A stretch of 64,000 nt of DNA. Source: Symbiodinium natans (lineage: Eukaryota; Sar; Dinophyceae; Suessiales; Symbiodiniaceae). A program made the position numbers and the translations under genes. The stretch lies in contig CAJNDS010002327.1 in the NCBI GenBank assembly GCA_905221605.1, positions 189,001-253,000 on the forward strand, given 5' to 3'. Positions 48,101-59,382 of the stretch are shown one piece after another (within the stretch, counting starts at the first letter, position 1; each line of letters starts with the position of its first letter). The notes beneath the pieces are model-generated. The model was not told the origin of the DNA. It made no database searches and was given only the letters and a program-made list of their open reading frames with translations.

Positions 48101-49118
48101 CTGAAACTGAAACTAAATCTAAAACTGAACTCGTCCAAAACAAAACTCTGATTGAAGCCGCAGCTGGAACTGAAACTGAACACCCCCTTGTCCCTCGAGA
48201 AAGATCTAGCATCTGCTCTTACTCCTTCACCCCCCGCCCCCCCAAAAGGACACTTCTGAAACTGATTGAAACACCTCCCGCCGCCCCTACACTTGCCCAA
48301 GCTAACCCGGCAACTGAGACTGAAACCGAAACCTCCCCCCTCCCCTCACTGCTCCTCCGACCACCGCATCATGGTCCACCTCCCGAAGCTGAAGCTGGAA
48401 TCCTCCTCCCAGACGATTACAGCGTCGGACGGCCGCCATGCAACCATGTAACACCTACTTAATCCGAAACTGAAACTGAAACCTCCCCCCACCCCCACCC
48501 CAACGACCTCATTGTCGTCTCAAGATGGTTTTGTTGAAGCTGAAACCTCACCACCCCCCTCTGGTCGTAAACTCATAGGATTGAAACTGACAGTGAAGGT
48601 GAAACCTGAAACTGAAACAGTTACCCTCCTGGCACAGTGCAAAATTTGCTCGTGCCAGCAGTAAGTTACATTTCCAAGTTGTTGCGAGTCAACGATTTTT
48701 CTCACAAGAACAAAGGCTTGGAAGAATTTGTGGACCGGTGTGTGCAGCTGCATGGTCCGGCCAGGGCAGTGGAGTCTCAGACACTGAACGTAGGGCGCCG
48801 GTGTTGGACAAGCAGCATCCATGGTCACATCGCTGCAGAACCATGCATATGCCACACACGCTTGAGGACCTTTACGCGCTTAAGCAAGGCCAAGCCGCTT
48901 GTCCGCAAAATGCCATCCGACGTCAGTGTCAGGTACCTCCGTGTCCAGAGGGTAGTTCATGAGTTTACGAAGGTTCTGCAGTCCTCATGCAGTGAAGACT
49001 GGTGCGGATTGGCTGCTGCTTTGCTGAGGTTAAACTTCGGAACGAGATACAGAAGATTTTCGATCTCCAGAAATCGATGCACGGAGCCAAACAAGCACAG
49101 GCTTGGCATGGAGTATAA
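44757..49118 (+). CDS. Gene B: tandem paralog of gene A, voltage-gated cation channel with EF hands
   Basis: It has the same domain order as gene A. Pieces 44757-45113, 45269-45963, 46029-46103, 47235-47292, 47504-47568, 47636-47702, 47848-47938, 48716-48771 and 48867 onward join in frame. The product has a coiled-coil N-terminal segment, S1-S6 with S4 NLRLLRLVKVSRLARVMRML, pore FRSVSNGLDW, two EF loops (DDAHNGLITISE and DADGDGAISLEE, the second canonical), and a charged tail. Donors are a mixture of GT, GC and GA. At the tail, TGADWLL (48998-49018) and FAEVKLRNEIQKIFDLQ (49020 on) lie in different frames with no room for an intron, so the C terminus may be frameshifted. The true start codon was not found. 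Same strand and about 3 kb from gene A, so a tandem duplication is likely. Confidence 0.8.
45269..45963 (+). CDS. Gene B exon: S1 through the pore, one uninterrupted exon
   Basis: A 695-nt exon encodes S1, S2 (VLNMFYAVIFLLEVGLRL), S3 (WNWLDVFVVTSTWVELLVG), S4, S5 (SFIWSFLLLFLMMYVFGLLF), a turret longer than gene A's (FDQTKNAAPDQAPDH) and the pore (TLFRSVSNGLDWSDAAEEL). It corresponds to eight gene A exons. The 5' junction is ambiguous because GAGATG flanks both ends of the 155-nt intron 45114-45268. Confidence 0.93.
46029..46103 (+). CDS. Gene B exon: S6
   Basis: Encodes APVGMIWVWIFNFYICIITL, then VLVN. It is joined to the pore exon by a 65-nt canonical GT-AG intron (45964-46028). The next intron, 46104-47234 (GC-AG), has GCTA at both ends. 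Confidence 0.88.
46500..47222 (+). mobile_element. 3' end of a non-LTR retrotransposon inside a gene B intron
   Basis: An open frame ending at 46911 carries a Cys/His cluster (CLWCDQLGSWAHLCWECPHC) followed by RPTPPTCPLLKRFGW, typical of the C-terminal zinc-binding region after LINE reverse transcriptases. No RT catalytic motif is present, so the copy is 5' truncated. The 3' part ends CTGTCCATTTGGGGGCTGCC GGCACC and then a GTTA/TTAG tail at 47208-47222, next to the exon acceptor. The host intron is 46104-47234. Confidence 0.7.
47208..47222. repeat. (TTAG)n tail
   Basis: A short TTAG run that closes the LINE remnant, as with simple-repeat tails of some non-LTR elements. Confidence 0.7.
47235..47292 (+). 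CDS. Gene B exon: after S6
   Basis: Encodes LTGVFCNSAIKAAERDHEM, nearly identical to gene A. It ends in phase 0 before the GC-AG intron 47293-47503 (211 nt). Confidence 0.85.
47504..47568 (+). CDS. Gene B exon: linker helix
   Basis: Encodes VIQALQQNKKDFKTLVKNLF, then W. It aligns with gene A VIHSLLKSRKEFKELVANLF. The acceptor is ATCGAG/GTCATT. A GA-AG intron (47569-47635, 67 nt) follows. Confidence 0.82.
47636..47702 (+). CDS. Gene B exon: first EF hand
   Basis: Encodes RIDDAHNGLITISEFEKHFD, then DDA. The loop DDAHNGLITISE keeps D1, N5, G6, I8 and E12 and is closer to canonical than gene A's. Intron 47703-47847 (GT-AG) has GTC at both ends. Confidence 0.85.
47848..47938 (+). CDS. Gene B exon: second EF hand, first part
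   Basis: Encodes VRAFFESLEMNASDAWTLFA, then SLDADGDGAI. The following intron (47939-48715, GT-AG, 777 nt) splits the EF loop after Ile-8 and is filled with CTGAAAC repeats and C runs. Confidence 0.85.
48070..48640. repeat. CTGAAA-type degenerate repeat in a gene B intron
   Basis: Recurrent GAAACTGAAACTGAAAC words interspersed with C-rich runs (CCCCCC and CCTCCC). Lies wholly inside intron 47939-48715. Confidence 0.8.
48716..48771 (+). CDS. Gene B exon: second EF hand, end
   Basis: Encodes LEEFVDRCVQLHGPARAV, aligning with gene A LRDFTERCIQLHGPARSV. Glu supplies EF position 12. A GA-AG intron follows (48772-48866, 95 nt). Confidence 0.85.
48867..48887 (+). CDS. Gene B exon: tail start
   Basis: Encodes DLYALKQ, aligning with gene A DLYALTQQ. 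The 3' end is not resolved; the next homologous piece is TGADWLL at 48998. Confidence 0.6.
48998..49118 (+). CDS. Gene B tail, apparently frameshifted
   Basis: TGADWLL (48998-49018) matches gene A TGHTDLKWLLM. FAEVKLRNEIQKIF (from 49020) matches SRFAIEVKLRQQMQ but is in another frame, and only a few bases separate them. The second frame ends HGAKQAQAWHGV and TAA at 49116-49118. Confidence 0.55.
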
Positions 49119-49119
49119 C

Positions 49120-51340
49120 GGTATAACTCAGCATAACGGTACAACTTGGCAGGAAAAGAGTTGCTGCCATTCTTAGTCATTCTGCCACAGCCTTCAGTGA
49201 AGGCTTCAACAACTTTGCGGAACCGTGCGGCAGCTACTAGGCCTTACTAGGCCTTACTAGGCCTTACTAGGCTCCAGGAAGTTACTGTTGGACATGGACC
49301 AATGGACTTTGCACAGGCAGCTTTCAGTATCAGGAACATAGAGTCTTTCAGGCCACACACGCCCTTGCCCCACTTCAGGCTGCAGACTTCATGGCGAAGG
49401 CATACTCGCTCAAGTCGGAAGAAAGTGATCCGCATATGACAGTGTAATGGGTGCAATTGACAGTGTAATGGGCACCTGGGGTTGCGCAGCTCGGGTCGTA
49501 GGGCAAAGCGAACCTGCCAAAAATCAAGGATGCCATGCATTGCTTTTTCGGCCATCTTCCACCAAGGCTTACCATGATATTTCATATTGGCTCACGTTGC
49601 AATCCCTTTTCAGAGCTGCTAGGTGAAGCATCAAAGATGTTCCCTGGCATTCCCGAGCAATATAGCAAGGTAATCTTGCCGTGTTGCTTTCGCTGTCGCT
49701 AGACACAGCTGTTTTGTGATGATGCTTCGACCCTCCTTAAAGCGATCATCAACATCATTTCAGTGATCTTTCTTGGCTAGAAACAAAACAGCCACGTCGG
49801 CTTCAGAATTTTCCAAGTCGAGGTGTTTGCATCCTTGCATGCTGACCTTCGCTTCTTGCCAGTTCCCGCGAGTTCCCGCGGTTGGTGTCTTGTGCTCAGC
49901 GATAGGGCATGGAAAGACCTTTGGATTTGGATTGCTTGCAAGCGAGTTACCCCGCCGCAAGCAGTGAAGCAATCAAGTGTTTTGATCGTGCATTGGGCCT
50001 CAACCGCGGATTCTTCAGCCCGCAGCCTGTGCGCACTTGGTTTCTGAAGGACACGAGTCTGACGTTTGAAGACTTGATACATGAACATACATGGACTCGC
50101 GTGCAGCTTTTTGTCGTAGCGAACTAGTTAGTGCAGGCTATGCGCGATCCTTGGTATGGAGAAGTGCGTACAGGTGCCGCAGTCCACAGGCTGGCATGTC
50201 TCACAAGTCCTGACCTGGACAATGCCTGGCGCAGAAAGGCCCGCCATGTCTTTGCCCAATCTCAGACCTTTGCTCCCTTTCTCACCTCGCCGGTCCCTTT
50301 GCCTTGCCCTTTGCCGATGCTGTATTCTGACATTGTTCCTAGGTTCACCCAGGCTTATTCCTTGATTCTCACAGAAGTCGTATGCTGTATGAGCAGCCTA
50401 TATCATCGGCCGTAGTTGTGCAGTTCTTCTCGTCCGTACACCATACTTTCTTGAGCTGCGAACGAATCAGTTGTAACCGAGGTGCTGATTTCATTGTAGA
50501 TATACGTCTATAGCTTCAGTTGGCTTTTGGGTGTCTGGGCAAAGGTCAGGTCGCGTGCCCCAGTTCAGCCAGGCCAGAGCTGGCGAAACCAGCGCTGGTC
50601 AACTTGGACAGTCTTTCTGCAGCTTGACAGCACATACAGCTTTTCCGTTAGCAGCCGTTAGCAGCTGCAGCCGAGTCAGTCAAACTGGTATTGTCACTGG
50701 CGCGGTCAAGGTCAGGAACCGTGGAAAACCATGGAAAAATTGCAGGAATGAGTCAGGAAGAAGCCCCAGGCAGAGAGGAACTCAGGGAGCTCGGAGTCGG
50801 AAACAAAGAGGACAGGAGTCAAGAACCAGTCAGCCATGTCTTGCAAATACCGGCGACGCAGCAATATCGAATTCGGATGGGTGCTTGCACATGCCCGCAA
50901 CACAGCCACAGGATTCGGATGTGTGCATTGCCTGGCTTCGTATGAGTCATGAGGTTCAAAAAACATCAAAACACTCCTGAACCTGAAGCCTTAAACGGGT
51001 CGTACTGACTTTGACCAACCTGCTGTTTGGTCGAGGCTAGGGGTCCATGCAGGCTTTGTTGTGGGAGTTTAAAGGTCCTGCCTTTGTGTGGCCTTCCGTG
51101 CAACAGTGTCGACAAGCAATCGATATTTTCTTGCCTTTCTCCACAAGTTTTTCCTGTGCGCTCTCTATACTATTGTTCCTAGACTCCAGAATCGTTTTTT
51201 CGATTTTCGAGATGAGGGTCCCAAAGCTCATGACCGAAGCTAGCAGCAAGGCCAGCGCGATTTTGTTGATGACCGTGCTGATAGAACCTCACTAGATCAG
51301 TTCTGGTTTCCAGTGTTTGTCGATCTCGGGCTCTGAGCCA
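49120..51340. other. Unassigned region after gene B
   Basis: 49235-49271 is a CCTTACTAGG tandem repeat and 49437-49478 holds two GACAGTGTAATGGG copies. A minus-strand frame at 51249-51037 has a coiled-coil-like stretch (KIEKTILESRNNSIESAQEK) but no family. Confidence 0.35.
49235..49271. repeat. CCTTACTAGG tandem repeat
   Basis: Three to four copies of a 10-bp unit. Confidence 0.93.
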
Positions 51341-51355
51341 GATGCGCCTTCGTGA

Positions 51356-51383
51356 TGGTGATGATGGTGATGATGATGGTGAA

Positions 51384-51419
<36 letters not shown>

Positions 51420-51436
51420 GATGATGATGATGTGGT
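51356..51436. repeat. (GAT)n microsatellite
   Basis: About 80 bases of GAT/GGT units with a pure GAT core at 51387-51417; open as poly-Asp on + and poly-Ile or poly-Ser on -. Confidence 0.95.
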
Positions 51437-51439
51437 GGT

Positions 51440-54400
51440 GCCTGCTCGTCCTTTTTGGTGCAGTAATGTAGGCATGGACGCTTCCGCGCTGCATGGGTTC
51501 GTACGCGGATTCGTACGTAAGTTCGTGGATGGGTTCGAGCACCAGAGGTGTTGCTTAAGCTTCGCGTCTCGTGGCTTTGCGGTCGTCATGGGGTGTTGAC
51601 TGGGTGATGACGCTCCCCAACAAGCCTACTTGGCACCAGAGCTTGAGCTTCCGGCACATTTCAGAAATTCTCCTCCCACTCCCGCCCGATTGTGCTGCCT
51701 CCGCTGCCCGCTCGCCCCCAATCCGAGCGCCCGTGAATACTTCCACTTCATGTTCGTAGTGAAAGCTTGTCCCCCAAACTGTTTGCCGAGATTCCATGAG
51801 AAACGGTAGCATGTACCTTAATGTGCGTTGCTGAGCCCAAGGACGCTGATGCAGAGGAGGCTTGTGCATGTTGGTGGAGTAGAAGTGTTTGTAGGTATAC
51901 GGAACCTTATATGTCAAACTTGTGCTAATGTTGCGTTGGGGTCGCAGCGGGTTGATCGTGTGGCCGAGTTGGGATTGCAGCAGGAGCACCCAAACAACCA
52001 GTTTACTTCAACGGCACGATGCTCTGGGTATAGGGCAGCTGCCTTCAAAGCATACGCAGCAGGAGTTTGAAGCCACCTCATGGTGTTTGCCCCAAGTTGC
52101 GTAATTTCGCAGGATGATGATCCAGAGGCACAGTCCGACCATTCGACTTTCATGTGTAGCGTAGATGTGTTTAGATCAAGCATCCGTTGGCTATTGTGAA
52201 TGGCAATGAATGATGCAATAGCATTCTTTTCAATTGTACTAGTTTTGTCTTTGTCTGGGACCCTCTCAGTGAATCCTTGACAGCAGGGCTTGCTGTGAGG
52301 TAAGGCGGAAGCAACAGAATGCTTTGGCCGCGCTACGCGCCTTCGAGGTCGCGACCTCGGTTCACACTTCAGGTGCGTGTAGGTGTCTCACACATTCTCA
52401 CGCTATGTACTGACTGTGACGGGATAACATTAAAACACACAACTCATCACATGCGAAAAGTGTTTTTTTGGCCCAGCGCCTCTTCGGCCAACAATGCTTT
52501 GCTCTCGGTTGCTAAGCTTTCACAGATATTCGCAGCATCTTCGCGAAAAGTTGTGTGGGGCGAGACCGAATTTGCATTGTTCTTGCCATCGCGTTGAGCA
52601 GACGTGCATAGCGCATTGGCTCCACGTGCCAGAGTCAGCATGGTGTGTGCACTGGGAGTGGATGTTAAAACTAGGAAGGGACGCTGGTTGCGCCAAGCGA
52701 TGTTAGTGCATAAAACGTGAAGAGTTCGCTCTGCTCGGAGCTTTGGCGACATGCAGGGTTCCAATCTGTTCCAATATGTTCCAATGACCGCATGCTCGGC
52801 ATGTCTCGGCATGATGTATGAGCTTCATAGTCAAGTGCTCTGCCCACATACCGCTTGCTGTCAGGAATTTGACAGGCTCGGCCGAGAACGAGATGCGATG
52901 CTGGCGAAGTGCCTCGTTGGAGCACTCCTGTCCAAATGCATCTAATAATCTACCATCTAGGTCAACCCCCATGCACCTGTCACAATTACAGCAACGGCAT
53001 GTGTCATCAAGACTCTGACAGATTCGTGCGAGAGCAACTCATATCAACCTCCTGCTTTAGGATGCGGACTTCGCACCGGCCTCGTCAGGTATCGGCAAAA
53101 GTACGGAGACTGAGGTCATTCGAAAAGTTTCACCCTGCATTGCCAGCCGAGGTGAGAAAGCCAGGATTGCTTTGCAGGGGTTGCTCCACCGAAACATGTT
53201 GCATAGATATGCGGTCTTGCATGTGTTCATGCTTTTGAGCATTTGCGGCAACGCTGCAGCTTCAAACCACGACAATTACAAAGCAGCAAGTTAGAGAGCA
53301 CATCGGATGCATGAGAGTGAAAAGCTGATGGGCCGGCTGTCCTGCGTTTGAGGAGCAAATCTTGGGGAAGATGTCGGCCTCTTGCAAAGCAGGAAAGTAG
53401 AAACCCTCCATGATCTGATGTCGTTGGCTTCGGCTGAGAGCAGCAACATTCGGCCTTACAGGTCCAATTTCCAGTTTCATCTCGTTTCCTTAAGATGACT
53501 CTACCACTTCCATGGAACAGAGCGGTGCTCACGAGCCGTGCCGATGGCGAGTCACATTGATTTGATCAAGGCTCGAGAGACATGAGTTGTCCCCCAAGCT
53601 CAAGACTCTCAAGACCCAAAGTTTCCAGCCCTGCCTCCCCCAAATCTGGGCCAGCTGTTGTCCAGTTGTAACAACGTGCAGGTTGTCACAGTTGCTCGCA
53701 TCTGTTGCTAGTATTCACGAGTCGTCCAATTTGTCACGTCTTCGCCTTCTCTTTACCGTGCTTCGCAACTTTCGCAACTGTCGGAGTGGTCGGGACGCAT
53801 GCCGGCGTGGCGCATTTGCTCTTGATTCATTGTCATGACTGCGTGGGGTTCCTATGGGACGAGGGAGGATATTCTTTGCGCTGAGTGAGTGAGCGGTTAG
53901 CCGAGAGCATGTTCAAACCCGACCCGGCTATCGTAAAACAGCTTGCGAGAAACAGAACAAAAGCCCCCAAGCTGTTCGACGTTCCTTGTATAAAGTTGTT
54001 TTGATGCTTGTAGTGGTCATAACACATTTTGAGCAGACTGTGTGGTTGCGTTCTGTTGCGCATGCATGTGCTTGCAGGTCTTGCGGAATCTGGTGTTGTT
54101 CATTGTGGTCGTTTGGCAGGCTTGTCTTGTGAAGGACGTTGATTGTGCAGGTAGTGCATGCCACGCGATGTTTGCAGTGGGAGCTGAGACTGCTTTGCTT
54201 TTGTTATCAGCAGGCAGAATGGCCATCGATGACTTTGTTCACAGCGCAAGGCAGTGCATGAAAGCAACATCTTTGTCAGTGGCGTAACAATCGCTTACCA
54301 GACACGGCCATGGGTCGCACTCCGATTTTCGGGTCGCGCTATTCAATTGCAGGACCGTGGAAGCCGTGGGCAGACCAGATGAAGGCTGGTGGAACGGTAG

Positions 54401-57400
54401 TGCCAGATTCATGATAAGGCAAAGCCCTTGCCTATGGTCTCATGAGCTTTGAATGTATGTCGTCCTGCAAAAACTCAGCCGTGGCACGATTACTTGGTCA
54501 AGTTGTAGTGTGTACTATGGCGCAGGTGGCATGCTGTAGATAATACAGTGACAAGTCAGTCAGCTGGGTCTGCCCATAGTTGCTGAAGCTGAGTCGAAAG
54601 CGTGTGTTCTGCTGGCTCGCCACACTTGCCTCATCTTGCATCATCTTGCCGCCAACTTGACCAGGAGATGATGGGGGAATCAGACTGCGAGCAGGTCTGT
54701 GCCTTCTGACTTCGTGTGCTGCAGCAGTGTTTGACAGTTGTACGACGCTTTCTGCCTCTGTGGAGAAGTCGTGCTGCCACAGTAGCTGCATGTGCTGGCA
54801 AGAGTTGTCTCACTGATTCTGTTGTCTCTGCAAAGATCTCAGAGACCTGGGCATGGTTGTGAATGTGCGTCCCCGATGGCGCCCACGTCTTGTGACAGTC
54901 TTGTGACACTGGGCAGTTTGCATTGTTCATCATTGTATATCATTGTGCATGAGCTTTTGATGCATGGTCTGTCGTGGCACTCCTTGCGGTCATGGATCTC
55001 TGGCTTGGGCTCCGAGTTCTCGGCTTCTTTTCTTGCCACGTGGCTTTCGAAGCCTTCAACGAAGCACTGGTTGCCTGGAAGCAATGAAGGGGCACACAGA
55101 GACGCCTTCGGAGGCGTCAATTTGATGCAACTTGGACAGGGTGCGTGGTGTCGAGTCGGGTGCCCACTGCACTGGCACTGTCGAAGCTCGGGCTTTGTTC
55201 GACTGATGTCAGGTTAAGCTTCCCAACGTTCCACGCAGCTCCGCATCTGCATTCAGGTTTGCGGAGCGACTTCAGGACAGCTTCAGGACACCTCAGCATG
55301 CCCTTGCGCACTTCTCTTTTTGTAGTGGTATGTAGCGATCACCAGCGGAAGTTCAGCAAGTTGCTGCAAGTGGTCTGGACAGCTTTGAGGCACCTTCTCA
55401 TCTCCCAACAGCCTCCCGAACTGTCACGACTTCCTCCTTTTCAATCTTGCTCTTGGCCAGGACGACTTGGCAATGTGCACACAACTGCTACACAGTAAAG
55501 GGCCGCCCCGTGTGTAGCATCGCTGCCGAAACCTACCCTTGTTACGCAAGAATTGAGGTGTGACGCTTTGGAGCGTGGCAGCACAGTTTGGCCTGTGTAC
55601 AGTGGTGCCGTTGGTGCGAGCACCTGGTGCCCTTTCCGCCAAAGATTCGTGGTGGCCGTGGCATGGCTCACTTTGGAAAGGGATCGAGGTATGTCGAGTT
55701 CCAATCAGATTATTTAAACTGATGCGAGACATGAGTGCAGGCATCAAGGCACCTAATTGTAAACGCTTGAGCGCGCCGCCTCGGCCTGTCTAAGGGAAGG
55801 TCTCAAGGGGGGGTTTCGCGAAATTCAGGCAGAAGATAAAGCGGCAGCGGGGTGGGTCATAAGCTGGTCCCAGGCAGGTCCCGCGCGGGGGTTCCGGGAA
55901 GATTCGCAAGGAGGGGGTTTGTTTGTTCTGGATGCTTCTCGGCTGGAACCCCAGGCGAATTGGAAACGGGGTGTGGTTTCATGCGGGTCCATGAATGCAT
56001 AGATCCTCGGCATGTACGGTAAACGAGCATGTTCTGGGAAATCGAGGTTCATCTTGGTATCCAGCATGGTGCGGCTTGGCGTGAGAACCAGCACCAGTGA
56101 ACACATCCTGCCCAGTGTCCAATGCCATCTACACTCTCGTGTTGCTGTTTGCCATGATCATTGTTCGATGCAGCCTTTGGTGTGAGACGGCTGTCGCAGT
56201 ACCTTACCGGCGGAATCAGAAAAATTCCCCCCTCGACATCATAGTGCAAGTGACCATTGCAGAGCTGAGCTTAATTTAGGTTCTTGTCCAACAGCCTGTC
56301 GCAGTATTCCACGCACTCCGTGGAATTTACCATGAAGATCGTGGCCAAAGCGAGCAAACTGCAGGGGCCTCGGCGGCCTCAATTCTGAGAGTTTTCTGAG
56401 AGACTGGGCAATTTCAAGTGAAATTGATTTGATAGCTCAATAGGCTTATCAATTCACGGATAGTCACAGTGTGGCGAACTTGTTAGATGTTAGTCTCTTC
56501 TGTTCTAGAAGTCAATGACGGTCACCGACACTGAAGGAGGCAAGGAGGGAGATCACAATTTGAGAGCTACGCAGCTACGCCTTGCCGACGCTTGAAATCT
56601 ACTTTGAAAGGATGCCTACCATGCTTATCTCGGGCCTACTGGGCAACTCCAGCCACTTCCAGGCAGAGTGCTGAAACTTATGCAACAGCTTTTTGTTGCC
56701 TTAGTGCATGTTGCATCAGGTTGCATCAGGTTGCATTCCTGAGCCTTGTGCAGGGCCGAGGGTGCGAGGCCGATTGGGAGGCGATGTGTCACAGCTGCTT
56801 GAGAGGCCTTGGACTATGTTGCAGCTTTGCTGCTGTGCGTGCCTCGGCCCGTATCGTAGGCTCAGAGGCAACTCAAGTAACTAAAGTTTCGAGTTCGCAA
56901 CAACGCCAGATTCTCCGCAGGCCCGAAGAATCTTCTTATGACTAGCTGCTACCACGGGACTCATGCCATCGAGGCCGTAGAGACTCTTTGTTCCCAGCCT
57001 CTCTAAGACAGCCACCAAGGCAGGCACAGCGCTTTTCTCCTACGGTGGTGGTCATGCTCTGAATGCGAGCTCCTGGCAGCAGGTGGTTGGTAGCATGGCC
57101 TGTGCAGGAGGATGATTTCAGTTTTGAGTCTTTAGGATCTTTCAGACTTCTGCTTGCCGGAGCCAGTCGCTAGCCATACTGTGAAGAACTCGAATGCCCA
57201 GACAAACGTGTACTTCCTCCAGAGGCATGCTGGCCCTGGCGTTATCCTGCCTTTTCGATGGTTTGGCCTGCTGGCTCAGACATTGCTTTCAGTTCCTTGT
57301 TGACGTGCATGACGCATGATGCAGCATAGTGCGAAATTCCACTAGATTGAGAGTTGCACTGAGCTTTCAGAGCTCTGAGCACTGAGCGAAGGTTCCAAAC

Positions 57401-57580
57401 CTGCAGCAAAAGATTTTGCGCACCGGAACAAAGCCTGCAGAGCTGATGGCGCGAACCAATGCCATCGGCTCACTGACAGGCACAACGGACGTGAAGCAGA
57501 ATGTAGTGAATGTAGGATGCGAGGCAGAATGTAGTGCAATGTTGGTGCTTGCGTGCTTGTTTGGTTCAGTGTAAGAACCG
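51440..57580. other. Unassigned region
   Basis: About 6 kb with no recognised gene, RNA or repeat family. Short open frames are mostly shadowed by equally open frames on the opposite strand. Confidence 0.4.
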
Positions 57581-57587
57581 AGATGCT

Positions 57588-57728
57588 TCTCTAGGAATTG
57601 CTGGCATCATTCTGAGTGGCGATGCGATGTCAGTGGTTGAGTACGCAGGCGGGGCGCAACTTTCAGCCAATGATTCCACTGATATGATTCTAATGGGGGC
57701 TGGGACACGTCCTGTTCGACTTTACTAG
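57588..57728 (+). CDS. Candidate exon, function unknown
   Basis: After a TCTCTAG acceptor-like site the frame reads GIAGIILSGDAMSVVEYAGG, then AQLSANDSTDMILMGAG. Protein-like, unassigned. A loosely similar SVGLVGGLGDSAVPRNSTDV lies at about 63727-63786. Confidence 0.3.
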   Translation, partial: SLGIAGIILSGDAMSVVEYAGGAQLSANDSTDMILMGAGTRPVRLY

Positions 57729-58167
57729 AGTCTACTAGAGGTTACTGTCGAAATGGCACGTGCATCAAAACTCAACGTTGACACCTCTTCCTTGGAGGTC
57801 AGCATCCTCAGCTGCTGTGGCTGATCCCGGCCATCGGACTGTCCCTGGCAGGTGTGCAAATGCGGGCAAGCTATTGTACGCGTGTTCGCACATGTTTCTA
57901 CCTTTCTCATTTGCCCGTGTGCGCTGCTGTACATCAGGAGAATAGGGGGTAAGCTCACTCTGTGTCAGGCAGTGTGTTCTGCTACACGGACTTGGTGGCC
58001 TGTGCTGGCTCCGTGCCGGCCGTGGCTGTGGCAACTACTCGGAAGAGTGCCTCGCTGCTGCTTTCGCAGCTTGGCTTCCATAGCTTTCCAGCCCACCAGC
58101 CCAGCAGCCCAGTACTCTCCTGGCTTGTGGGAACTTTGACTCAATGAGCTCAGGTATGTGTTGTTTC

Positions 58168-58470
58168 CAGGAAAGCCGTTCGGAGCCTGGCGCGGACTTG
58201 GACTGCTCGTCCTGGCATTGGGCCTGCTGCTGGCGGAGCGTCGTGCGGCATCACGCGGTCCTGCTCGAGGTTCACGGTGCCAGCCTACAAATCTCAGTTT
58301 GTCAGGTGGTGACACCAGGAAGCGACGGGATTGAAGCATTTGCACGAAGATCCGTTACCCGAATCCTTGCAGGCGTCGGACTTGTGCAGACTGAATCCGG
58401 CTCCTACGCTAAATTGAAGCTGCTCAAGCAGACTGCAGAGCAACGGTATTCCACCATCCTGAGTGGGTGA
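58168..58470 (+). CDS. Candidate exons, function unknown
   Basis: 58168-58270 reads GKPFGAWRGLGLLVLALGLL, then LAERRAASRGPARG, with one hydrophobic segment. In another frame 58305-58470 reads TPGSDGIEAFARRSVTRILA, then GVGLVQTESGSYAKLKLLKQ and TAEQRYSTILSG. They could be neighbouring exons of one + strand gene. No family recognised. Confidence 0.35.
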   Translation, partial: QESRSEPGADLDCSSWHWACCWRSVVRHHAVLLEVHGASLQISVCQVVTPGSDGIEAFARRSVTRILAGVGLVQTESGSYAKLKLLKQTAEQRYSTILSG

Positions 58471-59127
58471 GAAGGCTCGACTGCCGAAGGCCTGCGCGCA
58501 GCAGTAGCATGCGCATGCATCATGGTTTGAAAGGTCAGTGGATGGGCCGCCCGACACAGGCTTGAGCTATGGTGCCAGAACAAACTACAACAGCTGCAGG
58601 AAAAGGAAGATTCGAATGCATGTGCCAACCGCTGTTCACAAGCCTGTGATCAAATTGAAGCAGGCGTTGAACTGTGGTGAAGCGTGGTGAAATGTGAACC
58701 AGAGGATCCAAGCTCATCCCAGCCTCTGCGCAAGTCGAGGCTCTGCAGGTCCGTCATTCGAGAAAGTCGAAGCACCGCGGAAGCACCATGAGCTCCCTCA
58801 AAGATCTGACAAAGGACTGAGGACATGTGTCGCGAGAATGAGAAAACAACCATGGGAACATGGTTGTGAGGGAGTACTGGAGGGCTTCAAACCGCCGTTT
58901 GAGATTTGTCTTCGCGAGGTGAGAAGACCTGGGAATTCAGATGCTGTGAACTCGACTAGACGGTATCTGGGAAACATCTATAGATGAGGGTGTCCGTATG
59001 AATGTTGAAAGATGATGAAATGGTTGAAAGAACATGGGGTATAGGAATCATGGGAATCGAGTGCTGGAAGCGAGCGCTGGAAGCGAGTGCTGGCGGCTTT
59101 TGAGAGCGTGCCCCGAACCCTTTCCAC

Positions 59128-59382
59128 TTGCATCCGCTTGAGAAAATTCTCTCGAGCTCTGCTGGCCTGGAGGAATGTTGTGAGAATTTGCGTCGCCAGG
59201 CCCGTGCAGTTGAAGCCTGGGCTTCGCCCTCAGAGCATTTTCACAAATTGGACAGTGAAAGAGCTGGTCCAGAAGACAACTCTACGAAGCCTGCTTCAAG
59301 TCAGCGCCACATCCGGAGCCATCAAAGGTTCGGCGAGTTGTTGTTGGGCATGGACTTTGCCCTTGGGCTGACGGAGCACTGA
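59128..59382 (+). CDS. Candidate exon, function unknown
   Basis: Reads LEKILSSSAGLEECCENLRR, then QARAVEAWASPSEHFHKLDS, and ends FGELLLGMDFALGLTEH and a stop. The composition is strongly protein-like. It may belong with 58.2-58.5 and 60.5 kb, but no junction was resolved. Confidence 0.4.
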   Translation: MHPLEKILSSSAGLEECCENLRRQARAVEAWASPSEHFHKLDSERAGPEDNSTKPASSQRHIRSHQRFGELLLGMDFALGLTEH

